Below, one piece after another: positions 17,375 through 26,252 of a stretch of 64,000 nucleotides of DNA. The notes under the pieces were generated by a model. That model was not told the DNA's origin and searched no databases. It saw only the letters and a list, made by a program, of their open reading frames with translations. The stretch lies in assembly GCF_003226895.2 (NCBI RefSeq), contig NZ_PNJG02000001.1, positions 868,001 to 932,000 on the forward strand. Direction: 5' to 3'. The stretch comes from Kocuria tytonis. GTDB lineage: Bacteria; Actinomycetota; Actinomycetes; Actinomycetales; Micrococcaceae. Made by a program: the position numbers and the translations under genes. Within the stretch, counting starts at the first letter, position 1, and the number at the start of each line of letters is the position of its first letter.

Positions 17375-18273
17375 CGGGACCGCCTCAGGAGCCGGAAGGT
17401 CTCCGTGGTGTTGATGCGCTGGGGCACGCCGTTGGACATCGTGTAGCTGGGGTCGGACGGATCCGCCGCGAGCACGATCTGCGTGGCGTGCGCCCCCATG
17501 GCCGCGCGCTTGACGGCCAGGTCCCCGTGGAGCGCGGCCTGCGGCCGGCGGTCCTCGGGGTCCACCTCACTCTCGATCCCCCACGTCAGGGGGACGTCCC
17601 ACGGCTCGTCCGTGGCGTCCGCAGCGGTGGCGGCCAGCTCCACGGCGCGCATCGTGGCACGGTGGGTGGCCACGTGGTCGGGGTGACCGTAGCCGCCGTC
17701 GTCAGCGTAGCTGACCACGGCGTGCGGCTGCAGCGCCCGGATCGCGGCGGCCACGTGGGCCGCGGCCTCCTCGGGGGCCGCGGCGGTCAGCGCGGCCGGG
17801 GAGACGTCGGCGGCCGGGCGGGCGTACCCGTCGGGTCCCCAGCTCATGCCGGAGTCCACGTACCTGCCCGCGCCGTTGGCGAAGCCCACCGAAGGGTCCA
17901 CCGCCGGGGGCTCCCCCGCGTAGAACCGGTCGGTGAGGCCCACAGCGGCCGCGGCGGCGGCGAGCTCCGCGACCCGGTACAGCCCCAGGGCGGTGCCGTC
18001 CGTGTCCGGGCACCCCGGCTGCCCCACCTCGAGGTGGCGCAACGCGGGCGGGATGACCTCGCCGCGCTCACCGTGGGTCATGGTCAGCAGCACGGTGGTG
18101 GCGCCCAGCGCACTGTAGTGGCTCGTGGCGCACGCGGTGTTGATGGCCTCGTCGTCCGGGTGGGCGTGGACGAAGAGCAGACGCGCCCGGGCGGGGTCCA
18201 CGCCCTCGGGGAGCAGCGAGTCCACTGCGCCCTCGGTGGCGTGTCCCCCGCCCGGGTACTTCGGGTCGACCAC
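17371..18273 (-). CDS. mshB: Mycothiol biosynthesis deacetylase MshB
   Basis: A 300-aa zinc deacetylase of the LmbE/PIG-L family. HAHPDDE (zinc ligands His38 and Asp41) lies near the N-terminus and GYGHPDHVATH supplies the third ligand. HGERGEVIPP matches the substrate loop of MshB. It removes acetate from GlcNAc-Ins to give GlcN-Ins, a step to mycothiol, the main actinobacterial thiol. The GTG start at 18273 follows the typA stop by two bases; longer readings would run into typA. A mycothiol-type enzyme is encoded at 43477-44175. Confidence 0.9.
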   Translation of the reverse strand: MVDPKYPGGGHATEGAVDSLLPEGVDPARARLLFVHAHPDDEAINTACATSHYSALGATTVLLTMTHGERGEVIPPALRHLEVGQPGCPDTDGTALGLYRVAELAAAAAAVGLTDRFYAGEPPAVDPSVGFANGAGRYVDSGMSWGPDGYARPAADVSPAALTAAAPEEAAAHVAAAIRALQPHAVVSYADDGGYGHPDHVATHRATMRAVELAATAADATDEPWDVPLTWGIESEVDPEDRRPQAALHGDLAVKRAAMGAHATQIVLAADPSDPSYTMSNGVPQRINTTETFRLLRRSR

Positions 18274-18275
18274 GA

Positions 18276-20183
18276 TCAGGCGCGGGCCCGCTGACGGGCG
18301 ACCTTGAGCCGCTCGTTGGCGTCCAGGACCACCTTGCGGATGCGGATGGCCTCCGGGGTGACCTCCACGCACTCGTCCTCGCGCGCGAACTCGAGGCACT
18401 CCTCGAGCGTGAGCTTGCGCGGCGGGGTGAGGTTCTCGAACGTCTCCGAGGAGGCCGCACGCATGTTGGTGAGCTTCTTCTCCTTGGTGATGTTCACGTC
18501 CATGTCGTCCGCACGGGAGTTCTCGCCCACGATCATGCCCTCGTACACCTCGGAGGTGGGCTCCACGAAGAACGAGCCGCGCTCCTGCAGGTTGATCATG
18601 GCGAACGGCGTCACCACACCGGCGCGGTCCGCGACCATCGAGCCGTTGGTGCGGTACTCGATGTCCCCGGCCCAGGGTTCGTAGCCGTCCGCGTAGGAGG
18701 ACGCGATGCCCGCGCCGCGGGTGTCCGTGAGGAACCTGGTGCGGAAGCCGATCAGGCCGCGGGAGGGAACCTTGAACTCCATGCGCACCCAGCCGGTGCC
18801 GTGGTTGCTCATGCCCTCCATGCGGCCCTTGCGCCCGGCCATCAGCTGCGTGACCGCACCCAGGTACTCCTCGGGGACGTCGATGGTCATGTGCTCGTAG
18901 GGCTCGTGGACCTTGCCGTCCACGGTCTTGGTGACCACCTGGGGCTTGCCCGCGGTGAGCTCGAAGCCCTCGCGGCGCATCTGCTCCACCAGGATGGCCA
19001 GCGCGAGCTCACCACGGCCCTGGACCTCCCACGCGTCCGGACGCTGGGTGGGGAGGATCTTCAGCGAGACGTTGCCGATCAGCTCCTTGTCCAGACGGTC
19101 CTTGACCTGGCGGGCCGTGACCTTGGCGCCCTTGACGCGCCCGGCCAGCGGGGAGGTGTTGATGCCGATGGTCATGGAGATCGCGGGATCGTCCACGGTG
19201 ATCAGGGGCAGCGGCTCCGGGTTCTCCAGGTCCGTGAGGGTCTCACCGATGGTGATGTCCTCGATGCCCGCCACGGCCACGATCTCACCGGGGCCGGCGC
19301 TCTCCGCGGGCACGCGGTCCAGGCCCTTGGTGGCCAGCAGCTCGGAGATCCGCACGCTCTTGATGGTGCCGTCCTGGCGCGCCCAGGCCACGGTCTGGCC
19401 CTTCTTGAGGGTGCCGTTGAAGATGCGCAGCAGAGCGAGACGGCCCAGGAACGGGGAGGCGTCCAGGTTGGTCACGTGGGCCTGCAGCACGCCCTCGGGG
19501 TTGTAGGACGGCGCCGGGATGTGCTCGATGATGGTCTTGAACAGCGGCTCGAGGTCCTCGTTGTCCGGCAGCGCGCCGTTGGCGGGCTGGTCCGTGGAGG
19601 CACGCCCGGCCTTGCCGGAGGCGTAGACCACGGGGACGTCCAGCACGGCGTCCAGGTCCAGGTCCGGGTTGTCCTCGGCGATGTCCGAGGCCAGGCCCAG
19701 CAGCAGGTCCATGGTGTCGGAGACGACCTCTTCGATGCGGGCATCGGGGCGGTCCACCTTGTTGACCACCACGATCACGGGCAGCTTGGCCTCGAGGGCC
19801 TTGCGCAGCACGAAGCGGGTCTGGGGCAGCGGGCCCTCGGAGGCGTCCACCAGCAGCACCACGCCGTCCACCATGGACAGGCCGCGCTCCACCTCGCCGC
19901 CGAAGTCCGCGTGGCCCGGGGTGTCGATCACGTTGATGGTGATGGTCTCGCCGTTCGCGGCGGGGCCGTCGTAGAACACCGTGGTGTTCTTGGCGAGGAT
20001 GGTGATGCCCTTCTCGCGCTCCAGGTCGCCGGAGTCCATGACCCGCTCCTCGACCTCTCCGTGGCTGGAGAACGCGTGCGTCTGCTGGAGCATGGCGTCG
20101 ACGATGGTGGTCTTGCCGTGGTCAACGTGGGCCACGATGGCCACGTTGCGCAGATCGGCGCGCTGGGCGGTGGTTTCAGACAT
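18276..20183 (-). CDS. typA: Ribosome-associated GTPase TypA/BipA
   Basis: A 635-aa translational GTPase. The P-loop AHVDHGKT is at 18-25, the switch II motif is [14 protein letters not shown], and G4 is [13 protein letters not shown]-like domains follow, then the TypA-specific C-terminal domain ending in a Lys/Arg-rich tail. It binds the 70S/50S ribosome and helps assembly and stress adaptation. The reading frame stays open far upstream, but ATG at 20183 ([14 protein letters not shown]) is right by homology and has GAGAGAAC upstream. It leads into mshB. Confidence 0.95.
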   Translation of the reverse strand: MSETTAQRADLRNVAIVAHVDHGKTTIVDAMLQQTHAFSSHGEVEERVMDSGDLEREKGITILAKNTTVFYDGPAANGETITINVIDTPGHADFGGEVERGLSMVDGVVLLVDASEGPLPQTRFVLRKALEAKLPVIVVVNKVDRPDARIEEVVSDTMDLLLGLASDIAEDNPDLDLDAVLDVPVVYASGKAGRASTDQPANGALPDNEDLEPLFKTIIEHIPAPSYNPEGVLQAHVTNLDASPFLGRLALLRIFNGTLKKGQTVAWARQDGTIKSVRISELLATKGLDRVPAESAGPGEIVAVAGIEDITIGETLTDLENPEPLPLITVDDPAISMTIGINTSPLAGRVKGAKVTARQVKDRLDKELIGNVSLKILPTQRPDAWEVQGRGELALAILVEQMRREGFELTAGKPQVVTKTVDGKVHEPYEHMTIDVPEEYLGAVTQLMAGRKGRMEGMSNHGTGWVRMEFKVPSRGLIGFRTRFLTDTRGAGIASSYADGYEPWAGDIEYRTNGSMVADRAGVVTPFAMINLQERGSFFVEPTSEVYEGMIVGENSRADDMDVNITKEKKLTNMRAASSETFENLTPPRKLTLEECLEFAREDECVEVTPEAIRIRKVVLDANERLKVARQRARA

Positions 20184-20363
20184 ACACAGTTCTCTCTTCG
20201 CGAGTTGAGGCAGAGGGGATCGTGGTGATTCTACTCCCCTCCGTCTGCACGCCCGCGCACGCGTGATGCATCTCTCCGACGCCGCCGCCCCGCCCGCCGC
20301 ACGCGCGCGCCGGTCACCACGTCGCGCCGCCCGCCGTCGCGTGGCCCTCCCGGCGCGTGGCGC

Positions 20364-20397
20364 CGCCCGCGGGGAGCCATGGCAGTGCCCGCGGGCG
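20364..20397. terminator. Possible terminator after the S9 peptidase
   Basis: A 10-bp GC stem (20364-20373 with 20388-20397) and a 14-nt loop lie just downstream of the S9 peptidase stop. The 224-bp gap up to typA holds no gene that I can see. Confidence 0.35.
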
Positions 20398-20407
20398 ACG
20401 ACGCCGC

Positions 20408-22432
20408 TCAGCCCAGCAGCTCGGGCCGCTCGCGCCGGCGTCCCAGCACGTGCTCGTCCACGAACGCGAGCACGGTCTCGTACCACGTGCGCGCGTTGGC
20501 GGGCTTGAGGATCCAGTGTCCCTCGTCCGGGTAGTAGAGGAAGCGGTGGCCCTCGACCCGGGTGCGCTGCTGCAGGTCCGCCCACAGCTCGATGCCCTGG
20601 GAGATCGGCACGCGGTAGTCCTTGTCCCCGTGGATCACCAGCAGCGGGACCTCGATGCGCTCCGCGAACCGGTGCGGCGAGTACGTGGCGGCCTGGGAGG
20701 GCCCCATGGCCTCGCGCCACTGCGTGTGGTCCGTGGTGGCGCCCATGGTGTCCAGGTTCCACAGGGAGGCGTGCGTGACGATGCACCGGAACCGGTCCCC
20801 CGTCTGCGTGGCCACCCAGTTGGCCATGTACCCGCCGTAGGACCCGCCCATCAGGGCCTGCCGCTCCGGGTCGATGTCCGGGCGTTCGGTGGCGGCCTCG
20901 GTCAGGGCCATGACGTCCGTGAACGGCGCCCCGCCCAGCTCCTGCTGACCGCGGTCGATCATGGCCTGGCCGTAGCCCGTGGAGATCGCCGGGTCCGGCA
21001 GCAGCACCGCGTAGCCCGCGGCCACGAACGGCCACGGGTTCCAGCGCCAGCTCCACTGGTTGTTGGAGCCCCAGGGCCCGCCGTGGACGGACACGAGCAG
21101 GGGGTGGGGTGCGGCGTCGTCGTCCGCGTGCGGCAGGGCGAGCCAGGCGCGGACGGACGTCCCGTCCTCGGCGGTCGCGGTGACCTCCTCCATGCGGCCA
21201 GGGACGGCGTCCTCGGGCACGAGTCCCGTGACGCACGTGGGCAGCACACCGGCCGAGGACTCCGCGACCGGCCAGCGCACCAGCTCGAGCGGGTGGGAGT
21301 AGCTCGCGCGCAGCCCCACGAGCTCATCCCCCGCGGGCTGCACCGCCGAGTAGGTCCAGTCCTGGCCCTCGCCGCCGGCGGCGACGTCCACCCGCGGCCG
21401 CTCACCCCGGGGGCAGCGGACCCGGAGCACGATGCCGCGGCCGCGGAAGTCGGACGTGCACACGAAGGAGTCGTCGTCCAGCCAGCGGGCGTCCTGCGCC
21501 CAGTGCTCGTCCGAGGGGACCACCTCGATCTCCTCGCCGGTGCTGAAGTCGTGCACCCACGCGGAGAGCGCCATGTTCACGCCGTCACGCCACAGCCGCT
21601 CCCGCGTGAGCAGGGCGCGGGTGCCGTCCGGGCTCACCTCACCCGCGCCCCACATGTCCTCCTCGCCGGTGTCGTGCAGCAGCAGCGCCTCCTCGCCGTT
21701 CTCGTGGGCCACGGGCAGCCGCCACAGCTGCGAGCGCTGCACGCCCTCCGGGCGCAGGGTGGCGATCTCCGCGAGGACCCACGTGCCGTCCGGGGCCACG
21801 GAGTACTCGCCCAGCCGACCCTGCGGCAGGTCCACGCGGCGCAGGGTGGCCGCGGCGTCCTCACCGGCGGCCACGGCCGCGGTGTCGAGGAACCACAGGG
21901 CGTCCTGCGCCGCCGGGAGGTCGTGGTCCCAGAACCGGAAGGGCGCGCTGTCGTAGAGCACGCCGCTCACACCCGTCTCGTCCCGGCGGTCGTGGATCTC
22001 GCGGTTGCGCTCGACCGCGTCCGGTGCGTCATGGGCCGCCGGGTAGAGACCGGAGACGAAGAACAGCCGGTCCTCCCCGAGCTGGAGGTTCGAGACCCCC
22101 TCGGGGAGGTCCAGGACCAGCCGCGCGTCACCCCGCTCGGGCAGCAGCCACAGCCGGGTGCGCTTGTCGTCCTCGCCGTCCACCGGGCGCTCCGAGGTGA
22201 AGAACACGGTGCCCGTGGCCGTGGGCCGCACCTCCTGGACACCCTGGTCCCCGCGGGTCAGCTGGGTCGGCTGCGCGTCCTCGGTGACGGCCCACGCGTG
22301 CTTGACGTAGCGCTTGCCGTCCGGGGTGAGCTCCTGGCGCAGCACCACCACGGGTCCGCTGCGGTGTGCGACCAGACCGGCAAGGCGAGGGGTGGCCACG
22401 AGGTCTTCGGGATGCGCGTAACGAGAAGTCAT
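20408..22432 (-). CDS. S9-family serine peptidase (acylaminoacyl/oligopeptidase type)
   Basis: A 674-aa protein with an N-terminal beta-propeller (about 1-410) and a C-terminal alpha/beta-hydrolase domain. The catalytic triad is visible: Ser531 in GGSYGGYM, Asp605 in HGDKDYR and His639 in DEGHWI. HGGPWGSNNQW forms the oxyanion side. It cleaves short peptides or acyl-amino acids in the cytosol; no signal peptide is present. ATG at 22432 has TAATGT 7 nt upstream, indicating a leaderless mRNA. It is divergent from the azl remnant. Confidence 0.9.
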   Translation of the reverse strand: MTSRYAHPEDLVATPRLAGLVAHRSGPVVVLRQELTPDGKRYVKHAWAVTEDAQPTQLTRGDQGVQEVRPTATGTVFFTSERPVDGEDDKRTRLWLLPERGDARLVLDLPEGVSNLQLGEDRLFFVSGLYPAAHDAPDAVERNREIHDRRDETGVSGVLYDSAPFRFWDHDLPAAQDALWFLDTAAVAAGEDAAATLRRVDLPQGRLGEYSVAPDGTWVLAEIATLRPEGVQRSQLWRLPVAHENGEEALLLHDTGEEDMWGAGEVSPDGTRALLTRERLWRDGVNMALSAWVHDFSTGEEIEVVPSDEHWAQDARWLDDDSFVCTSDFRGRGIVLRVRCPRGERPRVDVAAGGEGQDWTYSAVQPAGDELVGLRASYSHPLELVRWPVAESSAGVLPTCVTGLVPEDAVPGRMEEVTATAEDGTSVRAWLALPHADDDAAPHPLLVSVHGGPWGSNNQWSWRWNPWPFVAAGYAVLLPDPAISTGYGQAMIDRGQQELGGAPFTDVMALTEAATERPDIDPERQALMGGSYGGYMANWVATQTGDRFRCIVTHASLWNLDTMGATTDHTQWREAMGPSQAATYSPHRFAERIEVPLLVIHGDKDYRVPISQGIELWADLQQRTRVEGHRFLYYPDEGHWILKPANARTWYETVLAFVDEHVLGRRRERPELLG

Positions 22433-22479
22433 GTGTCGTACATTACAGTCGCCCGGCGGGCCCCTGGGCCCACGGCAGG

Positions 22480-22864
22480 GCCCTTCACGCGCTACGGGTC
22501 ACCGTGCCGGTGGCCATGGGGTACCTGCCGCTGGGGATGGCGTTCGGGGCCCAAGCCGTGTCCCTGGGGTTCGCGCCCTGCCCGGCTCCGCTGACCGCCC
22601 TGGTGGTGTTCGCGGGAGGGCTCGTCCCCCAAGTCCTACGACGGTTTCGATTTCGCCCTCACCGGGCTCTCCGCCCTGCTGTTCGTGAGCGTCCTGGCCG
22701 CCCCCCAGCGGGTGCGGATCGTGGCGGCGGCGGTCACCGCCATCGGGGTGGGCCTGCTGCTCCCCCGCAGCCTGTTCCTGGTGGGAGCCATGCTCTGCTA
22801 CGCCCTGCTGTGCATCGTCATGGTGCGACGCCGCCGCGGCACCACCGCGGAAAGCACGGCCTGA
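22480..22864 (+). pseudogene. azlC: azlC remnant with internal deletion and frame change
   Basis: Two AzlC pieces are joined out of frame. The first (about 22480-22620) reads ALRVTVPVAMGYLPLGMAFG and ends at VVFAGG, which matches the N-terminus of AzlC. The second (about 22629-22864, shifted one frame) reads SYDGFDFALTGLSALLF and matches its C-terminal third. About 100 residues of the usual ~230 are missing between them, and no start codon in the first frame lies downstream of the S9 gene start. AzlC is the large subunit of the branched-chain amino-acid exporter. azlD follows directly. Confidence 0.75.
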
Positions 22865-22865
22865 G

Positions 22866-23171
22866 GTGTTCGCCGCCGTCGTCGTGTGCGCCGCCGTGAC
22901 CTTCGGGCCGCGATTCGTCCCCGTGCTCGTGGCGCACCGCCACCGGGATCGCGAGGACCTCCGGGAGTTCTCGGCGCTGCTTCCCGCGGGCCTCATGCTG
23001 ATCCTGGTGGCGTACACCCTGCTGGACGCGGATTCCGGGATCCAGGCAGCAACCCGCCTGGTGCTGGCGGCGGTGGTCTCCGTGCTGGTCGACCTGGCCG
23101 CGCGGAACTTCCTGGTGGCGTTCGTGGCGGGCTTCGCCGCGTACTCGCTCAGCGGGCTGCTTCTCGGCTGA
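22866..23171 (+). CDS. azlD: AzlD-family branched-chain amino-acid exporter small subunit
   Basis: A 101-aa membrane protein with three to four hydrophobic helices and the family pattern VTFGPRFVPVLV near the N-terminus and SALLPAGLMLILVAYTL in the middle. It is full length. GTG start one base after the azlC-remnant stop. It is known to work only with AzlC, which is broken here, so it is probably a non-functional orphan unless another AzlC exists elsewhere. Confidence 0.82.
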   Translation: MFAAVVVCAAVTFGPRFVPVLVAHRHRDREDLREFSALLPAGLMLILVAYTLLDADSGIQAATRLVLAAVVSVLVDLAARNFLVAFVAGFAAYSLSGLLLG

Positions 23172-23374
23172 TTACGCCACAGGTGCTTTTCCTAATGCGG
23201 TGAGGAATGCCTGAATTCACTGAAAACACCCTTGGTGGAATTAGAAAACAATGTAATACCCTAAGGCGAAACTTACTAGCGGGATATCAGAAACACCTTT
23301 AGTATCTTCTTCAGCACCTCCGATCGACGCACCACCGCCCGACCCGGACACCACTCGAACCACAGGAGAAGATC
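23172..23374. promoter_or_regulatory. AT-rich promoter region of the DUF1540 gene
   Basis: 203 bp clearly richer in A/T than the surroundings. A possible promoter is TTGGTG (23232-23237), 16 bp, TAATAC (23254-23259), leaving a ~110-nt leader. CAGGAGAAGATC before the ATG at 23375 is a good ribosome site. No operator is obvious. Confidence 0.35.
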
Positions 23375-23653
23375 ATGGCCACTCTCACCGCTGTTTCCGC
23401 CTGCACCGCCACCGGCTGCGCCTTCAACGACAACGGCTGCACCGCCCCCGCCATCACCGTGGGTGGCCAGGGCTCCGCGGCGTCCTGCACCACGTTCATC
23501 TCGCTCGACGCCCGCGGCGGGCTGCCCACCGCAAACGGCCAGGTGGGCGCGTGCCAGCGTCTCGAGTGCGCGCACAACAAGGACCTGATGTGCACCGCGT
23601 CCTCCATCGAGGTCACCGCGGACGCCGACTGCGGCAGCTACGAGGCGAAGTAG
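23375..23653 (+). CDS. Cysteine-rich DUF1540 protein with two repeats
   Basis: A 92-aa protein made of two DUF1540 units. Unit 1 has Cys10, 15, 22 (CTATGCAFNDNGCTAPAITV) and Cys38. Unit 2 has Cys60, 65, 73 (CQRLECAHNKDLMCTAS) and Cys86. All eight Cys fall in the same pattern in each unit, suggesting metal or cluster binding. The family function is unknown. It has a strong ribosome site (AGGAG) and an A/T-rich upstream region, and ends before a perfect 42-bp palindrome. It is monocistronic. Confidence 0.82.
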   Translation: MATLTAVSACTATGCAFNDNGCTAPAITVGGQGSAASCTTFISLDARGGLPTANGQVGACQRLECAHNKDLMCTASSIEVTADADCGSYEAK

Positions 23654-23766
23654 CAGCTGACCGGCCGGGCACCGCACCACACCCGCGGTGCACCGAGTTC
23701 GGAAGCACCCGGGCAGCCTGACGGAGCCGCGCCCGGGACCAACAGGGCACCGCGCCCACGTGACCC

Positions 23767-23808
23767 ACGACGAGGACCGCGAGTCGATCGACTCGCGGTC
23801 CTCGTCGT
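23767..23808. terminator. Perfect 42-bp palindrome, bidirectional terminator
   Basis: Arms 23767-23787 and 23788-23808 are exact inverted copies centred on TCGA. It lies between the convergent DUF1540 and DUF2470-like genes, so it probably terminates both. Confidence 0.6.
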
Positions 23809-23837
23809 GTCAGCGTGCCCTGCCGGGGTCGCGCGGC

Positions 23838-24677
23838 TCAGGCCGCGACGCGTGCGCCCAGCAGGTGCTGCAGGTTGGCGCCGAGATCCGCCGGGGCGGT
23901 CCGTTCGCCGGAGAACGGCACGAAGTAGACGCTCGTGAGCCGGGCCCCGTACCGCAGCACCGTGACGCCCGTGGCATCCACGTCCACCACGAAGTCCCTC
24001 CCCGTGGTGTGCGCGCAGCCGCCTGCGGAGGGCTTCTGCGTGAGCAGGTGAGCCGGGATCCAGCCCTGCTCCGCGGCGTCGCACACGCTTGCCAGGTCCA
24101 GGCGGTCCACGTCCATGACGGCGTCGAATCCCGCGGCCTCGACGTCCTGCGCGAGGTCGCCGGACCCCGCACCCCGGAGGTGGTGGGTCAGGATGCCGCC
24201 GTAGTCCAGCGGGGTCACGCCCGAGCCGTCGTGCAGGAGCACGCGCGGCGCGTCGAGGACCGCGAGCCTGCCGCCCGGTGCCGCTGCGACGCCCGCCAGC
24301 AGCTCCGGGACCTCCCCGGTGCCCACGAGCAGCTCGGCATCCAGGGGATCGAGCCACTCCAGGCGCGCCAGCAGGTGGGCGCTGGCCGCGACGATCCGGA
24401 CGTCCGGCTCGGGGGCCACCTTGGTGATGTCCATCCGGACGTCCACGGGCTCCCCCGTGACCAGGGCGTCCTCCGGCACGATCGCGGGGTCCACGGTGGC
24501 GGCCAGCACGAGTTCACCGCGGCGGGTGAGGCCGTGCGCCACGGCGGAGAGCACCGGCTGCCCGGGCACCCGGTAGGCCACCACGCTCGCCCGTCCCGCT
24601 CCCGCCAGCATGCGGTGGGCCAGTGACACGGCCCGCTGCTCGACACGCGTCTGCGCGCCGCTCCCGGTTCGATCCAC
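23838..24677 (-). CDS. DUF2470-like split-barrel protein, probably iron/heme related
   Basis: A 279-aa protein. The N-terminal ~110 residues look like a flavin-type split barrel (VLSAVAHGLTRRGELVLAATVDP). The C-terminal ~80 residues resemble DUF2470 (DFVVDVDATGVTVLRYGAR, then SVYFVPFSGERTAPADLG), a combination seen in HugZ-like heme-degrading or siderophore-linked proteins. The catalytic role is not proven by motif. The GTG start at 24677 is preferred over an upstream TTG because the latter would put a DtxR/IdeR-like box inside the coding region. That box lies 35-53 bp upstream and touches a possible -10 (TAAGTT), so expression is probably iron-repressed. Confidence 0.55.
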   Translation of the reverse strand: MDRTGSGAQTRVEQRAVSLAHRMLAGAGRASVVAYRVPGQPVLSAVAHGLTRRGELVLAATVDPAIVPEDALVTGEPVDVRMDITKVAPEPDVRIVAASAHLLARLEWLDPLDAELLVGTGEVPELLAGVAAAPGGRLAVLDAPRVLLHDGSGVTPLDYGGILTHHLRGAGSGDLAQDVEAAGFDAVMDVDRLDLASVCDAAEQGWIPAHLLTQKPSAGGCAHTTGRDFVVDVDATGVTVLRYGARLTSVYFVPFSGERTAPADLGANLQHLLGARVAA

Positions 24678-24711
24678 GTCCGTCCCCACTTCACCGCTCG
24701 ATATCTGAAAC

Positions 24712-24730
24712 TTAGGACAGGCTAACCTCC
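24712..24730. promoter_or_regulatory. DtxR/IdeR-like iron box 1
   Basis: The 19-mer matches the DtxR/IdeR consensus (TTAGGTTAGCCTAACCTAA) at 14 of 19 positions, with TTAGG and CTAACCT arms. It overlaps the presumed promoter of the DUF2470-like gene. The regulator gene is not in the window. Confidence 0.5.
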
Positions 24731-24766
24731 CCAACCCCCGAAAAGGAAGCGAAGACGGCAATTTGG

Positions 24767-24785
24767 TCAGATTTTCATAACCTAA
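24767..24785. promoter_or_regulatory. DtxR/IdeR-like iron box 2
   Basis: It also matches the consensus at 14 of 19 positions, with one intact arm (TAACCTAA). It lies between the two divergent genes, 55 bp from box 1, about 60 bp upstream of the CapA -10 box. Weaker than box 1 because only one half-site is complete. Confidence 0.35.
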
Positions 24786-24855
24786 ATCGGCGGGCGGTGG
24801 ATCCCCACCCTCGTACTGTGGGGCGTGTCACGGTGGTTTGCGATAGCATCGCCGG

Positions 24856-26163
24856 ATGGATGCCTCGCCCCTGACCATCTCCCGCGCGCGCCACCGGACG
24901 CGCGTGCGCTTCGCCGTCCTGGCGGTCGGCACGCTGCTCGTGGCGGGGTGCTCGTCTCCCGGGGACGCCCCGGCGGCCGGGGACGGTGCGGGCAGCGCGG
25001 CGTCGTCGGCCACCCCCGCCCGGGACGCGACGGGCCAGGGTGACGGACCCGGCAAGGGTCCCGAGTGCCCCGAGGACACGTGCCTGAGCCTGGCCGTCAC
25101 GGGCGACCTGCTGCTGCACGAGGGACTGTGGAGCCAGTTCGCCACGGACCCGGCCACGCACGACGGCGCGCACTTCGACTTCGCGCCCCTGCTCCAGCAG
25201 CAGCGGGCGTACCTGGACCGGGCGGACGTGGCGGTGTGCCAGGCCGAGACCCCCGTGTCGGCACCGGGCGGTCCGTACGCCGCGTACCCGGAGTTCAACG
25301 TGCCCCCGGAGATCTTCGCCGCCGCCAAGGGCGCGGGGTACGACGCCTGCACCACCGCGAGCAACCACTCCGTGGACCAGGGGGTGGAAGGGGTGAAGCG
25401 CACGCTGCACACCCTGGATGCCGCGGGGCTGCAGCACACGGGGTCCTACGCCTCGCAGAAGGACGCCGGGCAGCCCATGATCGTGGACACCCCCTCCGGC
25501 AGGCTGGCCGTGGTGACCGGGACCAACAGTCTCAACGGGAAGCCCCAGGACACCCCGTGGCGCATCGACCGGTTGCGGGACGGCACGGATCCGGACGTGG
25601 GCGAGCAGACGGCGCGCCAGGACGTGGCCCGCGCGGTCGAGCAGGCCCACGCCGCCCGGGAGCAGGGCGCGGACGTGGTGGTGGCCAACATGCACTCGAT
25701 CATCGAGTACACGGACACCGCGGACGAGTACCAGCAGCGCACCGCCCACGCCCTCGCGGACTCCGGCGCGTTCGACGCCGTGTACGGCCACGGCTCCCAT
25801 AGCGTGCAGCCCATCGAGAACTACCACGACACCTGGATCGTGTACGGCGTGGGCAACAACGTGACCGAGACCGCCCCTCCCGTGAACGAGAGCAACAACC
25901 AGGGCATCATGGCCCGCTTCCAGTTCGCCCGCGACGGGGACGGCCACTGGCGTGTCAGCGACCTCGCCTGGGCACCGAGCTCCAACACCCGCGGGGGAAA
26001 GTACGCGTGGTGCCCCGTGGCCTCGGACGCGCCGTCCGGGGTCTGCCGCTCGGAGGCGGAGGACCGCGCGATCCGCGAGCGCATTGCGAGAATCGTCACC
26101 ACCGACTCCGCACGGGAGCACGGGCTGCACGAGTGGCGGCTGAGCGAGGACCGCACGGGCTGA
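24856..26163 (+). CDS. CapA-family (poly-gamma-glutamate type) lipoprotein
   Basis: A 435-aa protein with a lipoprotein signal peptide (hydrophobic 19-30, lipobox LVAGC, Cys32), a ~45-residue Gly/Ala/Pro linker and a CapA metallophosphatase-like domain (about 75-400). Motifs are VTGDLLLHEGLW, CQAETPV, TTASNHSVDQGVEG, VVANMHSIIEY and GHGSHSVQP (metal-site His/Asp/Asn). It is anchored on the outer face of the membrane, perhaps modifying a wall polymer; no capB/capC genes are nearby. ATG is preceded by TAGCAT with a 6-nt gap (leaderless). Confidence 0.85.
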   Translation: MDASPLTISRARHRTRVRFAVLAVGTLLVAGCSSPGDAPAAGDGAGSAASSATPARDATGQGDGPGKGPECPEDTCLSLAVTGDLLLHEGLWSQFATDPATHDGAHFDFAPLLQQQRAYLDRADVAVCQAETPVSAPGGPYAAYPEFNVPPEIFAAAKGAGYDACTTASNHSVDQGVEGVKRTLHTLDAAGLQHTGSYASQKDAGQPMIVDTPSGRLAVVTGTNSLNGKPQDTPWRIDRLRDGTDPDVGEQTARQDVARAVEQAHAAREQGADVVVANMHSIIEYTDTADEYQQRTAHALADSGAFDAVYGHGSHSVQPIENYHDTWIVYGVGNNVTETAPPVNESNNQGIMARFQFARDGDGHWRVSDLAWAPSSNTRGGKYAWCPVASDAPSGVCRSEAEDRAIRERIARIVTTDSAREHGLHEWRLSEDRTG

Positions 26164-26199
26164 GCAGACGGGGCCGAAACCCGGACATGGTTACCCCCT

Positions 26200-26221
26200 C
26201 GGGGGCACCGCCCGGCCCCCG
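26200..26221. terminator. Possible terminator between CapA gene and the Hsp70-GTPase operon
   Basis: A 7-bp stem (CGGGGGC with GCCCCCG) with an 8-nt loop lies in the 89-bp gap between convergent stops. It could serve both strands but is weak compared with the other hairpins here. Confidence 0.3.
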
Positions 26222-26252
26222 GCCCGCGTCGACGCCGTCGCACTGCCTGCAA

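Noticed and set aside
20184-21236. Upstream extension of typA to a 986-codon reading
   Set aside because: The extra part is antisense-like low-complexity sequence. TypA homology begins at ATG 20183, which has a ribosome site.
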